A DNA stretch of 33,306 nucleotides, taken from the NCBI GenBank assembly GCA_900757655.1, contig CAAEOT010000043.1, forward strand, positions 1 to 33,306, in the 5' to 3' direction. The DNA is from an uncultured Oscillospiraceae bacterium (GTDB lineage Bacteria > Bacillota > Clostridia > Oscillospirales > Oscillospiraceae). Below are positions 31,563 through 33,306 of the stretch, piece after piece (within the stretch, counting starts at the first letter, position 1; the number at the start of each line of letters is the position of its first letter). Under the pieces are notes generated by a model. That model did no database searches and was not told the origin of the DNA. It was given only the letters and a program-made list of their open reading frames with translations. The position numbers and the translations under genes were made by a program.

Positions 31563-32767
31563 CGGCACGCCCTCCCGGCCGCGCGGCCGCTGGCCCACGC
31601 CCACTGCAGGTTGTAGCCGCCGCAGTCGCCGTCGATGTCCAGCACCTCGCCGCAGGCGTACAGCCCCGGCACGAGACGGCTTTCCATCGTCGCGGGGTCA
31701 AATTCATCCGTGCGGATGCCGCCGGCCGTGACCTGCGCGCTCTCAAAGCCCTCCGTGCCGCGCACCGGCAGCGCAAAGCCCTTCGCGGTGCGCACGAGCG
31801 CTTTGAGCTCGGCGTCCGTCACGTCGCCGAGCGGCCGCCCGCCGGGGATGCCTGCACAGCGCAGCAGCATCTTGCCCACGCGGTTGTGCACCGTGCCGGT
31901 CAGCACTTCCTCACAGGGGAGCGCGGGTGCGGTGGCCCGCCGCGCCTGCAAAAATGCCAGACATTCCGGCGCGCTGTGTTCGCGCAGCAGGTCGAGCGTC
32001 ACGGTCTGCCCCTCGCCGCCGCAGGCGGCCGCGCGCGAGATCTCAAACACGGCCGGACCGGACACGCCCTTTTCCGTGAACTGCACCTCGCCCGCGCTGC
32101 GCGCGAGGATCTCCCGGCCGCGCGTGAGCGTCACGCGCGCGTCGGCGCGCACGCCCTTGAGCGCGCGAGGATAGGTCGGGTCGGTCGTCAGCTGCACGAG
32201 CGCGGGGTGCAGCGCCGTGCGCCGGTGACCGAGACTTTGCAGCAGGGTGTACCCGTCGCGCACGCCGCCGGCCTTCGCCCCGGCGGCACCGCCGCACGCG
32301 ATGATGACGCGCTCGGCGGGAAACTTCGCGCCCTCCGTTTCGATGACAAAGCCGCGTCCCTGCCGGCGCACGGCCGTCACGGCCTCGCCCGCGCGCAGGG
32401 TGATGTTCGGCTGCGCGAGCGCGAAGCGCAGCACGTCCACGACGCTGTTGGCCGCGTTCGAGAGCGGGTATACGCGGCCGCCCGGCTCCGTCACGGTCAT
32501 GAGTCCGTGCGCGGCAAACCAGTTGAGCGCCGCCTCGGGCGGGAAGGCCGCGAGCGCCGGCGCGGCAAAGTCCGGCTGCGCGCCGTGGTAGTTTTCGGGT
32601 GCGGCGCCGGTGTTCGTCAGGTTGCAGCGGCCGTTGCCGGTCACGGCGAGCTTGCGCCCCACGCGCGCCTGCCGCTCGAAGAGCAGGATCTCATTTTCCG
32701 GTTGCTCGGCGGCGGTCAGCGCGGCCATCATGCCGGACGCGCCCGCGCCGATGACTGCGATCGTCAT
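31559..32767 (-). CDS. FAD-binding oxidoreductase, aminoacetone oxidase/HI0933 (YhiN) family
   Basis: A 402-residue flavoprotein. It opens with the dinucleotide-binding IAVIGAGASGMMAAL, then GRKLAVTGNGRCNLTN, the family hallmark, and ends with GLYACGEVLDIDGDCGGYNLQWAW. Members are annotated as aminoacetone oxidases or HI0933-like proteins; the true reaction is not settled. The ATG at 32767 has GGAG 8 bases upstream. First gene of the transcript that continues into the COG2509 flavoprotein and probably xfp. Confidence 0.88.
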   Translation of the reverse strand: MTIAVIGAGASGMMAALTAAEQPENEILLFERQARVGRKLAVTGNGRCNLTNTGAAPENYHGAQPDFAAPALAAFPPEAALNWFAAHGLMTVTEPGGRVYPLSNAANSVVDVLRFALAQPNITLRAGEAVTAVRRQGRGFVIETEGAKFPAERVIIACGGAAGAKAGGVRDGYTLLQSLGHRRTALHPALVQLTTDPTYPRALKGVRADARVTLTRGREILARSAGEVQFTEKGVSGPAVFEISRAAACGGEGQTVTLDLLREHSAPECLAFLQARRATAPALPCEEVLTGTVHNRVGKMLLRCAGIPGGRPLGDVTDAELKALVRTAKGFALPVRGTEGFESAQVTAGGIRTDEFDPATMESRLVPGLYACGEVLDIDGDCGGYNLQWAWASGRAAGRACR

Positions 32768-32800
32768 GGCGATGCTCCGTTTCTATCGTTTTTCCCCTTC

Positions 32801-32829
32801 ATTAAACCACACTTTTCCCGCAAATACAA
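32801..32829 (-). promoter_or_regulatory. promoter of the flavoprotein/xfp operon
   Basis: On the minus strand TTGTAT (32824-32829), 17 bases, TTTAAT (32801-32806) preceded by TGG. Confidence 0.55.
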
Positions 32830-32876
32830 GAAAACGGAGGGACTCCCTGACGCTGCGCACCCTAAGCCGCCGCCTT

Positions 32877-32930
32877 GATTGCGCGCGACTGGTGATGCAT
32901 CTTCTCCTGATTGCGCACGGCCGGTGATGC
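32877..32930. repeat. two 22-bp direct repeats
   Basis: GATTGCGC-CG-C-GGTGATGC at 32877-32898 and 32909-32930, period 32, with three transitions between copies. The ending GGTGATGC recurs inside both larger repeats at 33021 and 33241. Confidence 0.65.
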
Positions 32931-32940
32931 GCCGCACCCC

Positions 32941-33306
32941 AAGCCTTCTCCTTGAGGAGAAGGTGCTGAGCGCAGCGAAGCGGATGAGGTGGAAATGTCC
33001 CGGCTTCCTCCAGCGCCGCCGGTGATGCTCAGGTCGTCTGACACAAACACCTCATCCGTCACGGCGTACTGCCGTGCCACCTTCCCCTCGAGGGGAAGGC
33101 ATCGCCCACCGGCAGTGCGGTGCACCCTCAAAGGGGAGGCTTTTCGGACGTCACGCACGCAGGCGATTTTGCCCCTGCCCGTGCTCGACCGGCATCCCGC
33201 CGGATGAGGTGGAAGTGTCCCGGCTTCCTCCGGCGCCGCCGGTGATGCTCAGGTCGTCTGACACAGACACCTCATCCGTCACGGCGTGACCGCCGTGCCA
33301 CCTTCC
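32941..33306. repeat. tandem composite palindromic repeat (two copies, 220-bp period)
   Basis: Two near-identical copies begin at 32981 and 33201; the second runs off the window. Each has CGGATGAGGTG and its complement CACCTCATCCG (32981-32991/33048-33058 and 33201-33211/33268-33278), enclosing a shared core, followed by a CGTCACGGCG...CGCCGTGCC inverted element and CACCTTCC. Over about 105 bases they differ by three transitions and one small length change. Around the first copy lie palindromes CCTTCTCC-TTGA-GGAGAAGG (32944-32963) and CCTTCCCC-TCGA-GGGGAAGG (33080-33099). No coding frame is credible in 32768-33306. Confidence 0.75.

Overview
The window reads as chromosomal DNA of a high-GC, endospore-forming, anaerobic Clostridia, most likely an Oscillospiraceae-type gut commensal. 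The reasons are a SpoIVB sporulation peptidase, an oxygen-independent coproporphyrinogen enzyme of the HemZ type, an electron-bifurcating NfnAB pair, a 2-hydroxyacyl-CoA dehydratase pair, GGAGG-type ribosome sites with frequent TTG and GTG starts, and GC-rich genes separated by short AT-rich promoters. The lineage is an inference from gene content, not a match to a named genome. I recognise no rRNA, tRNA, CRISPR array, transposase or phage gene.

Layout. 136-2592: divergent sporulation/cell-wall pair (spoIVB on minus, an M14 endopeptidase on plus). 2724-4109: a radical SAM/SPASM protein ending at a perfect terminator. 4345-7734 (minus): an apparent operon of a CmpB-like membrane protein, hemZ and a uridine-kinase-like enzyme. 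8000-11431 (minus): pyruvate carboxylase with a structured leader. 11683-14835 (plus): thiN, a PHP phosphoesterase, then a membrane TIR/leucine-rich-repeat protein with its own promoter. 15266-17669 (plus): a LysR regulator, a DUF554 protein and a YgjV-like protein. 17676-17932: a cluster of hairpins. 17997-20770 (minus): two 2-hydroxyacyl-CoA dehydratase subunits. 20947-21410 (plus): two small conserved-looking genes. 21462-23201 (minus): an ABC exporter. 23344-24075 (plus): a VanY-type carboxypeptidase. 24131-24360: a complete small transcription unit for a 24-residue peptide behind 11-bp direct repeats. 24462-24824: a cupin. 24924-27232 (minus): nfnA-nfnB. 27531-32767 (minus): two FAD oxidoreductases and phosphoketolase. 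32877-33306: gene-free, filled with palindromic repeats.

The metabolic genes suit a fermenter: pyruvate carboxylase refills oxaloacetate, NfnAB balances ferredoxin, NADH and NADPH, phosphoketolase makes acetyl phosphate from sugar phosphates, and the dehydratase pair suggests reductive use of a 2-hydroxyacyl-CoA whose identity cannot be read here.

The best candidates for undescribed biology are the TIR-transmembrane-LRR protein, the 24-residue peptide unit with its phased direct repeats, the hairpin cluster at 17676-17932, and the palindromic repeat family that also supplies terminators. Promoter and terminator calls were made by eye.
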